The notes beneath the pieces are model-generated. The model worked only from the letters and a program-made list of their open reading frames with translations. It searched no databases and was not told the DNA's origin. From Penium margaritaceum (taxonomy: Eukaryota > Streptophyta > Zygnematophyceae > Desmidiales > Peniaceae), in the NCBI GenBank assembly GCA_023375785.1, contig SZWC01000543.1:186025-250024 (forward strand): a DNA stretch of 64,000 bases, given 5' to 3'. The position numbers and the translations under genes were made by a program. Positions 23,424 through 35,859 of the stretch are shown in pieces. How positions within the stretch are numbered: position 1 is the first letter of the stretch; each line of letters starts with the position of its first letter.

Positions 23424-25019
23424 TCTCTATCACAATTCTTGCAACAGCGGGGGTGACACATCACCCTCCTCGCTATGCTCATTTGGCGACGCAAGTTTCC
23501 CGATCAGCAACTTGCATCGCCGATCGGGCATAGCCATCAAAATGGATATGGCGCTGTTTGTTTTTTACTTTTTGTACATGGCGTGGTTAATATTCAAGTC
23601 CCGGATATCTCATGTTTATGTTGATGCTTCAATGGATACATCAGCTACAATTTATTTGCAGACGGGCATCGAGCTTCCAACTCTGGGTCATTTTACACTG
23701 ATATGTAGCAACTCCAAGCCGCGTTGAGAAAGTCACCCAGATCATAACAGACGTCTTTGATGCATTGGCATGAAGTGGCTGTTCACACCGGAGTCTTGCA
23801 AAGCTTATCTGAGTGTGTTCACGCATAAAGGTGTTTCTGCACGTTTCAAGACAGTTTACTGTTTGCATTGACCCATGCCTGCGGATCACGTTATCTCTTC
23901 TCCACGGAAGTGATTTAATGCATCCGTGTACTTGCTAGAACTTGCCATGCCTTGGTGGGTCGAGAGACCCGTATCAACTGGGTACTTTGACTTCAGAATG
24001 TTTAACAAAAGAATTTTCTTGTTCCTGTTGACGCATCGTGCGCAAGCGTCTGACTGACGGCATCAGCGTGAATGAAGAGGAAAAAATCATCCTTCCATGC
24101 ATTCCACAATTCTCTTCACCAAAGTTTTGCATGAAGGGAGTCCCGCGAGTGTTTCTAGAAACCTTCCCACGTACTTGCATGAAATGGTGTTCTAAGTTTA
24201 CGCAACTTTCCCCTCACGAAGCATCATCTCTCTCACATGAGCTTACCCATCATACGGCCGGGCATCTCAATGGCCATCTATACACCATTCCCGCAACCCG
24301 CGACATTTTTAAAAAAAAAATTCATCATTTTCTCATCCGCCATGGCTTCTGACGATCCCTGCCACGCCAGGATGGACCTGTGCTGTGTGTAGGTCATTGG
24401 ATGTTGGTGCGAGGACTACTGGATGCCTTGTTGAACATCTTATCAAGGGGAAAGTAAAATTGTCCACTATTAAAGAGGAAGTTGACAAAGAGGATGCTAT
24501 TAGCAAGTGGAAGGATATTGATGCGGAGGAACTCGTGGATGAAGAGGAGATAGATGACGAGGGAGGGAGCTCTCATGTGAGTGCATATATGGATGAGTGA
24601 AGTGTTCCATGGATTTGAAGCGGTGTTATGAGTATGTCACAATGTTGAGAAGAAATCTTATTCTTCAAGTAGCATAGCCACATTGGGAAAGGCGTGCTAA
24701 ATTTGAGAAAGTATGATGCAACACTTGTGGAAAAACAGTGTAAAAAACTATGTCATACTCAAAGCTAATGGAGTTGTGTAATTACTAAGCATGAAATGCT
24801 ACTTATCCAATTCACGTTGCTTGTGCCTTTCCTACAATTCATGTAGCACATGATGTTGTGACAGAAACGAGTACATGAACACAACATGATTGCAAAGGCA
24901 ATGATAATAAGCACATGTCATGAATTTTGTCGTATCAAATGTCATGGAGTTCAGATAAAATAACAATGCGACATCACTCAAAACTTCTATGATGAATGTT
25001 TTTTCTTCCCATTACCTTT

Positions 25020-26060
25020 TGGCTAATTCTTCTCTCTTTGCCATGGTGGCGTGATGAGAGTGTGTCACACTCTCATCGGGGAAGTCCAGCCTCTCCACAG
25101 ATTTAGCTTGTAGAAAACCAATCAATGCATTGTCTTGAAGTGCCGAATTCCTGGCTTGAAAGTCCCTTGCCATGTGTACCTCTATATTGGATGTGTAGTT
25201 CATGGCCTCACACCACCATTTCATGTTGAATTCATTGCCATAAGCCATGCAAATGTTGTGTGGAATGACACAACAAGTGATGAAAAGGGATACGTGCATG
25301 AGGAGGTTGTCCATGCATTTCAATAGCACGCGCTATCGACACTGGATGATTCAAAATGCCCGCTCCATTGCCATTCTTGTACCGGATCGATGCCTGTTGA
25401 ATTATGATTGGTACTCTTGCAACCTTGGACCTCCCACCTTAAAAGGCGGTAGCATGTATGGATGACATGGGTACGCGGCATCGCAGATGAACTTGTATCC
25501 GTACATGTCACCCACATGAATCCTCTTCCATAGACCACTTCTCTTGAATAGGCACCAATCATGTAGGGAGCCTGCCCATCCAACGTGGTAGTCATAGATC
25601 GCTGTTGTGGAGTGAACAACACACTGAAGGAGAACGGAGTAGAAACCCTTATGATTTTAGTAGCTCTTCTTGTCTTTGGATAGACCAATAATGGGAATGT
25701 GAGAGCCATCAAAGGCCCTAACAACACCCGGTGTGCCCTTCAGTGCTGCACATCCACCTTCTTTTGACTGGAACATTGGCCACGTAACGTACTGAAGTTC
25801 ACAGGCATGCCTAAAAAAATAGTAGAAATCCATGTATAACTCGTTGGCGCATGCAATGGAGATCTCAAACTCCTCGGCTATTGCTTAGTGGGCTCATTCC
25901 TTGGGCTAGTTTAAGTAGACGCACAGTGACTCTGACATCCATGGGTATTCATCGACGGAAAATTGTATCTTGACATTCAAGGTACGGGTGTAGGTGCTCC
26001 ACAATGTGGTCAAACAACGCCGGACCTATGCGTATCATGGACTTCATGGCGTCATTGGAG
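25020..26060 (-). pseudogene. PIF/Harbinger transposase pseudogene (DDE_4 type)
   Basis: Reading the minus strand downward from 26,060, the N-terminal helix region reads LHPYLECQDTIFRR and VRLLKLAQGMSPL. The catalytic part then reads AFDGSHIPIIGLSKDKKSY, NHKGFYSVLLQCVVHS, YDYHVGWAGSLHDWCLF, ICDAAYPCHPYMLPPF, RMAMERAFWIIQC and ITCCVIPHNICMAYGNEF. This matches the family pattern with the catalytic triad in DGSH, DAAYP and ERAF. TAA replaces a Tyr in the KSYYN motif, and further stops and shifts occur near 25,340 and 25,890. The partner Myb/SANT gene was not found. Confidence 0.85.
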
Positions 26061-27394
26061 CAACCACTAAGTCACCAGGTGCATGTTGAGGAAGGAGAGA
26101 TTGGGCCCAAATGGCACGAGGTCTCTGGCGACCAGCGAGGTAGAGGAAGGTGAGACAGCCAATGCTGTGTGGATGATGGAGAGCTCATGACCAATGCACT
26201 GGAGGACAAACGCCCATGTCAAGATGACAAGCAAGGTTGCTGTGTCATCATCAGTTGGAAGAGGGTCGTTCATAGTGGTCAGACAAGTTCTCAGCAGAAT
26301 TAGAACCTTGTTGTCTGGAGCACTGCTGGGCTGAGCAAGAAATAGGTTGTCTTTTGTTAGAATGAAGCAGCTATGGTTTCTGCACAAATGAGAGTGGGAG
26401 AAGTCTGGCTGGCTGAGCCACGGAAGCGATGCCTAGGGCATTGTTTTTCTTTTTTTCCCCATCACTCGGTTGGGTCATGTGCTGACTAACATCAGAGAGC
26501 TCCTAGTGGAGCGACCTGCGATTCTGGGAAAAGAACAAAAACGAACCACATTGTGAACAGCTGGTTCACACTGCATACAGAGGAATCTTGTCGGCAGCAG
26601 ATGGGGTACCTGACGGTTTGGCTGTAATTTATGGAAAATCAACTTGGACCGCAAAGCAGGGGTTGAGATTCCTGCTCAACCCCTGATTCCCGCTTACACA
26701 TGCCCTACTTCAGCAAGGGGCTGTGTGAAAAGACCCTATGAACGTTCACATGTGGGGTGAGGCTGGTTGCGTGGTTTGGTTGGAGATTTTCAACTTGTGT
26801 CTGGTTGGTTGTTTTAGATTGTTGGAACATCGATTTTCTCATATGCTGAGTCCTCTTCCCCTTTTTTGACCTTCGAGTTTGTTCCCAAATCTTCCCAAAC
26901 TTATATGCATGTCTCTGAGACATCACCATGACACATGCGCAAGTATCTGCAGGATACAAGCATATACATCGCGACGGGAGCAAAGACAATTTTATCCCCA
27001 TTCATTTTCAATGTGTAGAGCATGGCTGCACAACGCCCATGCTCTGCGCATGTCCCTCAACCAACTTCCCCCAACAAGTTCAACCATCGCCACCTCCCGG
27101 TCCAACCATTGTCGGACTGAGAGCTGATGGTTGGAGGCAGCAGCATTTCTCGCTCATGGGAAAAGGGCCTTTTTGGCCTTGATTGTTTTGGTGTTGGTTA
27201 ATTCCAGTCAGATCGGCCGTTGGTACTGAGGCTTATGATAGGTCGTGAAAGGGTGTCCAGATACAGAGTATTGATGTCTGGGTAGGACAAAGTTGGATCT
27301 AGCAGACTAAACAGAACCTATTGACAAGCATGCCAACATGTAAAGCCAAACATGCGGTCTGCCAAAACCAAGAGACAAGTCGAACCTAACCTTA
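26061..27394. other. Unassigned DNA left of chromovirus E5
   Basis: I see no gene. A perfect hairpin (aggggttgag with ctcaacccct, 7-base loop) lies at about 26,657-26,685. The right edge is the E5 insertion site, with flank CCTTA. Confidence 0.4.
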
Positions 27395-27946
27395 TGTTAC
27401 GTACCAGAGGTACACGAGTCCCTAATCTGTCCAAGTGGACATTTCTTTCACCATAAAAATAGCCCACCACGCGTGGAGATCCTGATTTTTGCTCCGAAGG
27501 TCAAGGGAAATTTCCTAAAATTCCCGCACCCTCCAGTGTTCCTTCTTGCATGTTCTGAAATCTTTGACCACTTTCAAGAATCGTCAATAGAAGTGTCCCG
27601 ATCGTTTGGTCGACTTCTCAATGCATGAAGAGAAATCGAGATTTGTAAAGATGCATCCCGCATCTTCGCTGTTGATCTTTGAAGCCCCCCAATTCCTTGG
27701 CAGAGATTCTTGATCCAACCACTCACGACGTGACTCCACATGCGTCACACGACAATTGACTCAATAACCCCGACTATGTCTCCTTTATAACTTGACACTT
27801 GCATGTATGTTTTTGATTGTTTTGACACTTGTCATTGAAGTACACTTACTGTTAATTATGAATTGCTTAAGGGTCCCAAATTTCTAAACCGTGTTCTGCC
27901 TTGCAACTCATAGCCTTTCACCATCTACGCTGCGTTTGGCATAACA
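27395..27946 (+). repeat. 5' LTR of chromovirus E5
   Basis: It runs from TGTTACGTACC to GGCATAACA. A TATA-like TTTATAACTT lies at about 27,783. It aligns with the split 3' LTR, including the ending CCGTGTTCTGCCTTGCAACTCA in which E2 is inserted. Confidence 0.88.
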
Positions 27947-28129
27947 CTTGGTATCAAAACATAGTGGTGCTGGAGAGGGATCTGACTAGTTTACTCATCT
28001 AATGGATTACCTCACACAAGCCGTTCATGCATCTTGCATGTCAAGACTTCTTAGACCTCCCAACTACGACGTGAAGCGAGCAAGCGCATCCGACGACTAG
28101 CAACGGGTCTTCGGCGAAGACTTTGGTGA

Positions 28130-29275
28130 TGGAGGAGAAAAATGTGCCTGTGCACAGGAACCCTGAAGCAGCAGCAAACTCTAGCATGGCAGGCTATACG
28201 GCAGCTGGATCAGCCCGGACGGCTCCGACGACTGATCTGGTCACAGATCCGGTGGCAGTAAACCAGCCGCCCCCACCAACAGCCTAACCTCATGAGCGGG
28301 AAAGACAGGTGGCACCAAATGACAGCCGTGGATCAACGAGGAACTTGCTAGCCGTATCTCTGTGCTCGAGGGGATCAACAACCATCTGCTCCAACAACTC
28401 AACTTTGCAATGGAGGCTCTTCGCAACGCAAGTGCATGAGATGAGGTGCTTGTCAAGAGGAACATCCAACTCTTGGACAAACCCAAGATTTTTCCGGTCC
28501 CTCCCAAATGGTTCGATCCCGCAAATCCCAAAGGAACGACAGTTTGGATGTGGCTGATGAGCTTGGAGGTATACTTCATGGCTGTTGGGGTCAATGACGA
28601 TCGGAAGAAAATTGACCTTGCGGTCGTGCTTTGGTGTGGCAGGGCATCAAGTTGGTGGTCTGACCTGAAGGCCATCCAATGGCAATTGGAAACCGGTGGG
28701 ACCTCATCGATGGTCAACGGCGCTCGTCTTATATCGCTGACTACAAGCGTTCTACCCATAGAGTAGATCAACCCTCAATAGCAAGACACACTGATGCCAC
28801 AAACTGACAGGAACAAGTTCTTGCATGCAATAATTGCATGTTTTTGGATGGTTAAACGAGAAGTCATATGCTTGGTATAAGCTCCAGCGTCTCTGTCACC
28901 AGTCCAACGTGGTAGAGTACACGCGGAGATTTCATGCGTATAGAAATTGTCCCAGAAAATCTCTGTTTTCACTACAACAATGGCCTCCAATGACACATCT
29001 GGTGAGTGATAGGCATTTTTGGCATCCACAACGACTTATTGCAAATGATTGTAGCAGCAGAAGGAATTAACAGCGTTGATTACAATGCTTGGATCCAGGA
29101 ATCCTACCGCTAGCGACCTCCCAACCACAATTATCAAGGAAATAGAAGCAGCCAGTCGGGGGACTCCTCAACTCCCATGAGGTGGACGCAGTCGACAAAA
29201 GAGAAATGCGCACATGCTACAACTGTGGAAAAGTCGGGCACATTGCTCAAAACTGCTGAAGCAAGCAGCAAATAA
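28130..29275 (+). pseudogene. E5 gag
   Basis: The core at 28,446-28,766 reads VWMWLMSLEVYFMAVGVNDD and SSWWSDLKAIQWQLETGG, typical of gypsy gag. The nucleocapsid zinc knuckle CYNCGKVGHIAQNC is intact at 29,215-29,256. In-frame stops follow 28,766 and lie in the central part. Confidence 0.82.
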
Positions 29276-29494
29276 AAAAAGGGGAGAGGTCATAGGAAAA
29301 CTAGTTGGAAGACGGCAAGGGGCAAGAGTAAAAGGAGCGACTCTTGTCCAAGAGGATTATGCTGCACCAAACAATTGTCCACCTGAACGGCTTACAAAGG
29401 CGCAAAGGGTTTCTAAGATCGCTATGTTTGACGAGGGGTAAGGGGATGACCAACCAGCAATGTTGCTAAAAGTGTAACCTTGAGGTTGCAAGAG

Positions 29495-31350
29495 TAGTAG
29501 AATGGTACCGGCACTATTGGACGGAGGGGCCTCTCACAGCTTTGTAAGAAATGACATGGTTCAAAGCTTGGATTTGCACAGCAAACCATGGGTTTTTGAA
29601 GGAAAACATGCCGATGGAAGACTATAGATACAAAAACTCAGAGAACCACTACCACTGCAAGAGGGAGACTTGTGGGATGTAACGGTTTAAATCATTCTTG
29701 GATGCCATTTCCTATACCAACACAATCCGTAGGTCTACTGGAGCAGTGGCAACATCTACGTGGAAATCAACGGTGCCAAACAACAACTTTTGTGCGTGGG
29801 ACAAAATATGACAGCGGAAGCAATACAAAAGAAGCAGCTGAGGAAGTCGTAGCGACCGAGAGGCTACAACATATGAAGCCGATACTGCTCAATGTGGCCA
29901 AGCATTGCATACAGTGAGGGGCTCATACATGGCTTGTACATCTCGAGCCAATGGAAGAAGCAAAAATGGCGGCAGCTGAAACATTGGCCTCATCAGCTCC
30001 ATCAGCCTCATCGGCCTCACCGGTCTCCACAAAGTTTGCGATGGTTCCCAAGGAGTTTGTACCTATCATCTGAGATTTTGCGGATGTCTTTATCAATGAA
30101 CTCCCATCGCATGAACAAAAACCAAGTAGCCGGCCCAAAGTTTGAGGAGCCTGTTGGATGAGCAATCATGAGCTGACCGAGCTAAAAAGGCAACTCGATG
30201 AGATTCTCGGTCAAAGGTTCATCTGTCCATCCATGTCACGATATGCCGTACTAGCACTGTTCGTGAAAAGGAAAACTACCAAGATGCAGATGTGCATGGA
30301 TTACCAGGCATTGAATGATGCTACCATCAAGAACCGCTACCCTCCCCCCGAATTTTCACCAAAATCGACCTACGCAGCGGTAATCACAAGATCCACATAG
30401 CAGATACCAACATTAAGAAGACAGCATTCCCGATACGCTATGGGCACTTCGAGTTCACAATCATGCCGTTTGGACTCACAAATACCCAAGCAACATTCAT
30501 GGAGGCAATGGAATTTAATTCTGTCCATACCTTGATAACTTTGTTGTGGTACATCTCGACAAAATTCTGGTGTATAGCCACACCTTAGAGGAGCATGATA
30601 GACATCTCCTAAAAGATTTGAAATTTTTATAAAGAGAGAAATTTTGTGGAAAACTCTTGAAGCGCAACTTTGGTCGCTATTCGATCGAGTTTTTGGATAC
30701 CGTGATCAACGGCAAATGGATCCATATGGATCCAAAAGAAGTGTCAGTAGTGGCTGATTGGCCGGCACTGATCAACGTCTGAAACTTTTAAGTTTTTCTA
30801 ATTTTGTGCGACTACTGTTGGTGTTTCGTACGAGATTACACCTGAGTGTCAGAGCCTCCCTCCAATCTCACTTGAAAAGAAAGCAAGTGGCGGTAGGAAG
30901 ACAGCAAACAATAAGCATTCACCACTTTGCTGAACGGTCTGACCTCGGTGCCAGCCCTACCATTGTCAATCCAACGGTCAGCTACGTCCTGGCTACGGAT
31001 GCCTCCAATCAAGCCATCGGCACGGTTCTCCTACAAGATTAGAGCAGTGGAGAGCAACCAGTCACATAATGTCACGAAATCTGCATGGACCGGAACTCAA
31101 CTAAATTGTACACAAAAAGGAGATGCGAGTGGTCGTACACGCATTCAACAAGTGGCGGTGCTATCTTAAATGCCACTGATGCGTCATACATACTGACCAT
31201 CATGCACTTAAGTATTTGAAGAAACGGCCGAACCTCAACCGATGTCAAGGCCTATGGATAGAGTTTCTCAAATCTGGGTTTGACTACAACATTCAGTACT
31301 AGCTTGGAAAAACCAACCTAGCAGATGCACTCAGCCGCTGACCAGACTTG
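29495..31350 (+). pseudogene. E5 protease, reverse transcriptase and RNase H
   Basis: The protease reads MVPALLDGGASHSFVRNDM at about 29,502, with DGG in place of the usual DSG or DTG. RT starts at about 30,158 (ELTELKRQLDEILGQRF, CMDYQALNDATIKNRYP). It continues in another frame as KIDLRSGNHKIHIADTNIKK and FTIMPFGLTNTQATFMEAM. The catalytic box reads VVHLDKILVYS, so the second Asp of the DD pair is Lys. RNase H begins NPTVSYVLATDASNQAIGTV at about 30,970 and then decays. Confidence 0.83.
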
Positions 31351-31469
31351 ATGGATGAGGCAGCAGCATTTCAATTACAACGAGATCTATATCTTGAGCA
31401 GTTGTTCACGTCTAGCTACGACCAACATGGTGGTTATGACAAAGCAAGGTTCTTGTACAACGCACCCTA

Positions 31470-32114
31470 TTTGCAGACACGATTCACTTGCTAGGTAGTC
31501 GTTCCCCAGAGAACTCCACCGCATGCTGCTCGAGGAGACCCAGGACACCAGTCTATGTGGACATTTTGGAGAAGAAAAGATGCTGAAGAAGATGGCAAAG
31601 CACTACTGGTAGTACAAGATGTAAACCAATGCGGCCAACTTCTACAAATCCTATGACATGTGTTAGTGAAAAAAACACCGTCGTACACGCCCACCCGGAC
31701 TTCTTTGACCACTCCCCATTCCGTCAAAACCGTGGACTGACATCTTCATGGACTTCATCACTGGATTACCGGACACACCCTAGGGATAGGAAGCAATCCT
31801 CGTGGCTATCAACAGGTTTTTCCAAATTTTCTCACTTTATCCCAACAACGACCACCATCACCGCTCCTTGAACAGCATGACTGTTTCTAAACAATACCAA
31901 ATGGCTACACGGCGTACCAAGAACCATTACAAGCGACAGATACGGTCGACTTTTCACCCGTTTTTGGCACAAACTCATGATTTTCTACTTCCGTTGGATC
32001 CAGCTTTCAATGACATTCAACCCTCAAACTAATGGCCAGATGCCAAACAGACCCTCGAACAACTCTCGGAACATTATGCAAACCACACGAAACGGATTGG
32101 GCAGTCAAACTTCC
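31470..32114 (+). pseudogene. E5 integrase, N-terminal part (split by E6)
   Basis: The zinc-binding domain reads LEETQDTSLCGHFGEEKMLK, with a His position changed to Gln, then KKMAKHYW. The core follows as IFMDFITGLPDTP near 31,740. The frame reaches KLP at 32,110, where the CTTCC target site of copia E6 begins. It continues at 38,137. Confidence 0.8.
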
Positions 32115-32762
32115 TGTTGAACAATATGCACGTTGTCCACTTGCTAGTTGGCTGGCTGCACGGACAGACAAGGCATGCACTGGTCTATGGAGTACGTCCC
32201 CTTGGTCTGTTCTGAGATAGGCCATGAATGCACTGCCCATTGATGGGTATGTCCCCTGGAGATCATCAGAGGAAACACACGTTTGTGGCCTAGTTAGAAC
32301 AGGCACTGGAGCTCATGGGTCGGGGGTTCAAACCTTGCGACGGCCGCTGTTTTCTTTGTGGCCCCAAATGGGACAGGAAGCTTCTAGGAAGCTTATCAAA
32401 GCCTTCCTTGAGGATGACACTTGGCGGCCTCAAGACGTGCCAAGTAGAACTGTAGGTTGAGGTTGGCTCCTAGGGAGCCACTACGAGCATAAGCATTAGC
32501 GAAGCTCTGCAAATATGAAAGACTGTACCTTGCATGCATCCATTTACTGTTCTTGCCTTTGAGACTCCTCACAGAGTGTCCAACCAAGAGTAGACACAAA
32601 AGTCCTTCATGCGGACTTTGTGAGGTTGCAAACTGAACAAACCTAAAGTGTGGATCCCTCATTCTGGGGTGATATGTTATCTTGGTTGCAATACCAAGAG
32701 GGGTTGGTGTCCTCCCATGTCGGGACCTGTTTTCTAGACCGTTGCCATCCAGTGCACTGACA
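32115..32762 (+). repeat. 5' LTR of copia E6
   Basis: It shares nearly its whole length with the 3' LTR at about 37,488. Conserved blocks include GGCATGCACTGGTC, CTTTGAGACTCCTCACAGAG and CTGTTTTCTAGACCGTTGC. The solo LTR at 50,690 belongs to a related family. Confidence 0.9.
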
Positions 32763-33191
32763 AAGGGTTATGGGTCCACACTTTTGGTTCTAAGGCATGC
32801 TTCCAAGACGGACTTGCGCGTGGTCTTGCAGGGCGCACAGGTACATAATGGACACAAAGATCGGATGGCTCCAATTTACTCCATCGACTCCATCGACGTC
32901 TTCAGGTGAGGTGCACGCATGTGACGGAAAAGGGGACAAGGAATAGCTCTATCCATGTTGGACAAGACCCTCAAGCCTCTACACAATAAATCTCTACCCT
33001 TCTAGAAGGTGGTGCAACCCCGCGTCTGTTTTCTCACGACGATACCATTGCCTAAGGCAATCGTCGGCGGGTTGGGTATACAACAGAACCAACCACACCT
33101 TTGACAATGGTTGCAGCCATCAGCCTCATGAACCTCATCAGCCTCAACAAAGCACAGTAGCAGCGAAGTTGAGAAGACGAGCAACCGCCAA

Positions 33192-34130
33192 AATGGTGGA
33201 TCCGTCTCAAGCGCGCATCGGGGCGGGTACATCAAAATTCACGAGGATGGGTTTCTTCTTGTCGAAATTGCAGTTTGAGATTGTCAAACAATGAACGTTC
33301 GTGGCTACCTCGACATTCTAAAAGGGACGGAGATAGCACCCGCCAATGCGATAATGGCTACGCATGCTGCTGACCTTGCAGCATGCACAACAAAGGACAA
33401 CATGGCTCTCGCCATACTTGTGAAGTCCATCAACGAGACTCAACCCTCCCACATCATACGATGCATGTCAGCCGCTGAGGCCTGAACAAAACTCCCATGG
33501 GTGCATGAATCAAACGCCCTAGCAAGCCGAATCTTCATTTTCCAAAGGTTGATGTCCATGACGGTGAGCGAAGGAGAATCGATACTCGTTTTTTTGTAGT
33601 CGTTCGGCGGCATGCTGCGAGAGGTATAGTAAATGGAATGGGAAGTTGACTCCAACATGTGTGCTGTGATCCTTCTCATGGCAATTTTGGAAAGCTAGGG
33701 GTCCTTGATCAACGTATTTGGCGGTTGGAAGGAAGCAGATCTGAAGTATGAGGTTGTCACCGAAGACGTCCACAACAAGTCCATGCAACGCAGTAGCAGC
33801 GATTCAAACATTTCAGCATATGCCTCCTGCTTTACTGAACAAGGAGCAAGCTCTTCCTCCAGTCAAGGCAGCAGCGGAAGCGGTGGCGGTGGAGGGAAAG
33901 GCAATGGTGATGAGAAGAGTTCCAAGAATCCCGGCAACTGTCACAAATGTGGCAAGGCTGGGCATTGGGCTAGGGACTGCCGTAGTCCCAAGAAAGAAGG
34001 CGGGAACAAGGGTGGGAAGAAGAAGAGGGAGCTCACCTATATGATTGCTGAAGGGTTTTCCATGAAGGGGGCAGCGCTTTTTAGGCCCGGGGCCTTCACC
34101 CTTTACTTGGACACCAACCAACACTCCTCA
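33192..34130 (+). pseudogene. E6 gag
   Basis: The probable start is the ATG at 33,192 (MVDPSQARIGAGTSKF). The typical copia N-terminus FTRMGFFLSKLQFEIV follows, with a frame change near 33,290 into NVRGYLDILKGTE. The C-terminal part at 33,705-34,100 has a Ser/Gly-rich linker and an intact zinc knuckle, CHKCGKAGHWARDC, at 33,939-33,980. A protease-like strand follows at about 34,100 (FTLYLDTNQHSSKEKGGF), where LDT sits at the expected LDSG position. Confidence 0.82.
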
Positions 34131-34559
34131 AAAGAGAAGGGTGGGTTTGTCTCCATGGTCGAATCTGACATGCGGATCAAATGTGCAAATGGCGGCATCG
34201 TCCAAAGGGAACAATGTGATCACGTTCAACGTGAAGGGTGCTGAGAAGGAGGTCAATCTGAAAAGGTGGTGTACGTTCTCTCCTTTGAGGCAAACCTGCT
34301 GTCGGTCTCACAAATCACCGAAAAAAACATGACCATGGTGTTCACCAACAAGGAAGCCGTGGCCGTAACAAATAAGGATATCCAGATTTTGTACACCAAA
34401 GACGACCTGATGCTTGAAGGTCCAAGATTCGATGGCCTCTATATTCTTTAAACCAAAGTCACCAAGGCGTTGGATGAGGGACTAGCAGGTGCCATCGAGA
34501 TAGTGCCACCAAAGCCAAAGGATGGGCAGCCGATGACCGTTGCGGCCGCCATATCAAGG

Positions 34560-35475
34560 AAGGACACTGACACTGAGTTGTGGCACCAGCGAGTTGATCA
34601 CGTGGCCAACACCACGCTGCAGAAGGTGCAAGAGCAAGAGGTGGTCCACGGAATGGAAGGGTGCAACATGAAGTATGGAGAAGGGTGTACATTGTGTGAA
34701 CCATGCCTCCAAGCAATGGCAAAGAAGAAGCTGTTTGGGAGAGGAGGTCAACAAGCGCAGAATATCTTCAACGTGATCCACAGTGACGTGTGTGGACCCT
34801 TTTGCACGACATCTAATGGAGGAAGCAACAACTTCTTGACCTTCATCAACGACCAAAACCGCAAGCTGTAGATCTACTTCCTCAAAACCAAGGCTGATGT
34901 TAAGGAGAAGCTTCTCAAGTTCATCACCATGGTAGAGTGGAGATTTTCCAAAAAGGTGAAGGCACTCCAAAGTCACAACGAGGGTAAGTATGAGGCATGC
35001 AATCCTTGACTCAAGAATCATAGCATCTGCCACAAGAAAACCACCCCTACAGCCCCCAAAGCAACAACGTGGCCTCAAAGATGAGCTAAACCCTACTCAG
35101 CATGGTACGAAGCATGCTCTTTTACGCCAAGCTCCCAACTCACTTTTGGGCTAAATCAGCAACAACGGCCTGCTACCTCTTGAACCTCACACCAAGAATC
35201 GCCTTAAAAAAACGTGGAAAGGAGCAGGACAAGAAGTTGAAGACCCCACATGACGTATGGTGGGGAAAGAAACCCAATGCCTCTCATTCCAAGGTGTTGA
35301 GGTCAACTGCATGGGTGAAGATCCAGTCAGGAGAAGGTCGTGAAAAGCTTGATGCATAATCCAAGAAGTACGACATGGTTGGGTACGACATGTCACACAA
35401 AGCCTATCGGCTTTGGGACCAAGCAGGAGGCAAGCTCGTGAGGAGCCGCGACGTTGAGTTTGATGAATGCACCCT
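34560..35475 (+). pseudogene. E6 integrase
   Basis: The zinc-binding part reads ELWHQRVDHVANTTL and CTLCEPCLQAMAKKK. The core begins VIHSDVCGPFCTTSNGGSNN at about 34,776. The second acidic site reads HNEGKY, with the Asp changed, near 34,975. TAG at about 34,868 interrupts it, and the C-terminal part shifts frame (RSMLFYAKLPTHFWAKS at 35,105). Confidence 0.82.
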
Positions 35476-35859
35476 TAGCAAGGGAGAGCTCTTGACCCAA
35501 CCCTTGCTCCCAAGGTGGGAGAGTGGATAGTGTTGCCTGAGTCTAGAGACCAAGCACTCGACAACTGGCTCGCTTTGCTAGCATGTGGTGGAAATGGGAG
35601 AGCAGGTGCACAAGATGACGTGGCATGAGACATGGACACGGATACCGAGGCGTCCATGGTTTCTGAGTCTGACATGGAGTCCGATGACTCTTCCGACGAC
35701 GACGACGACAAATTACCACCACCCGTGGTAGTACCAGCAACAAAAGAGGAAGCCGCACTAGCACCGCGGCACATTTTGCATCCAAAGAAAGCACCTTCGT
35801 GACATGAGGACAATTGGACCAGGTTTAGCTGGCCGTGCTTGGCTCAGGGAGAGCTACCC

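Larger units (their letters stand above)
21409..25010. other. Gene-poor stretch
   Basis: No gene is supported. The stretch holds a tandem duplication (22,184-22,452), a small palindrome (cccctctatagagggg at about 23,025) and a fold-back element (23,286-23,423). A short acidic frame at 24,385-24,600 (EDAISKWKDIDAEELVDEEE) could be an exon or chance. It lies just beyond the 3' end of the PIF/Harbinger pseudogene but on the other strand. Confidence 0.5.
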
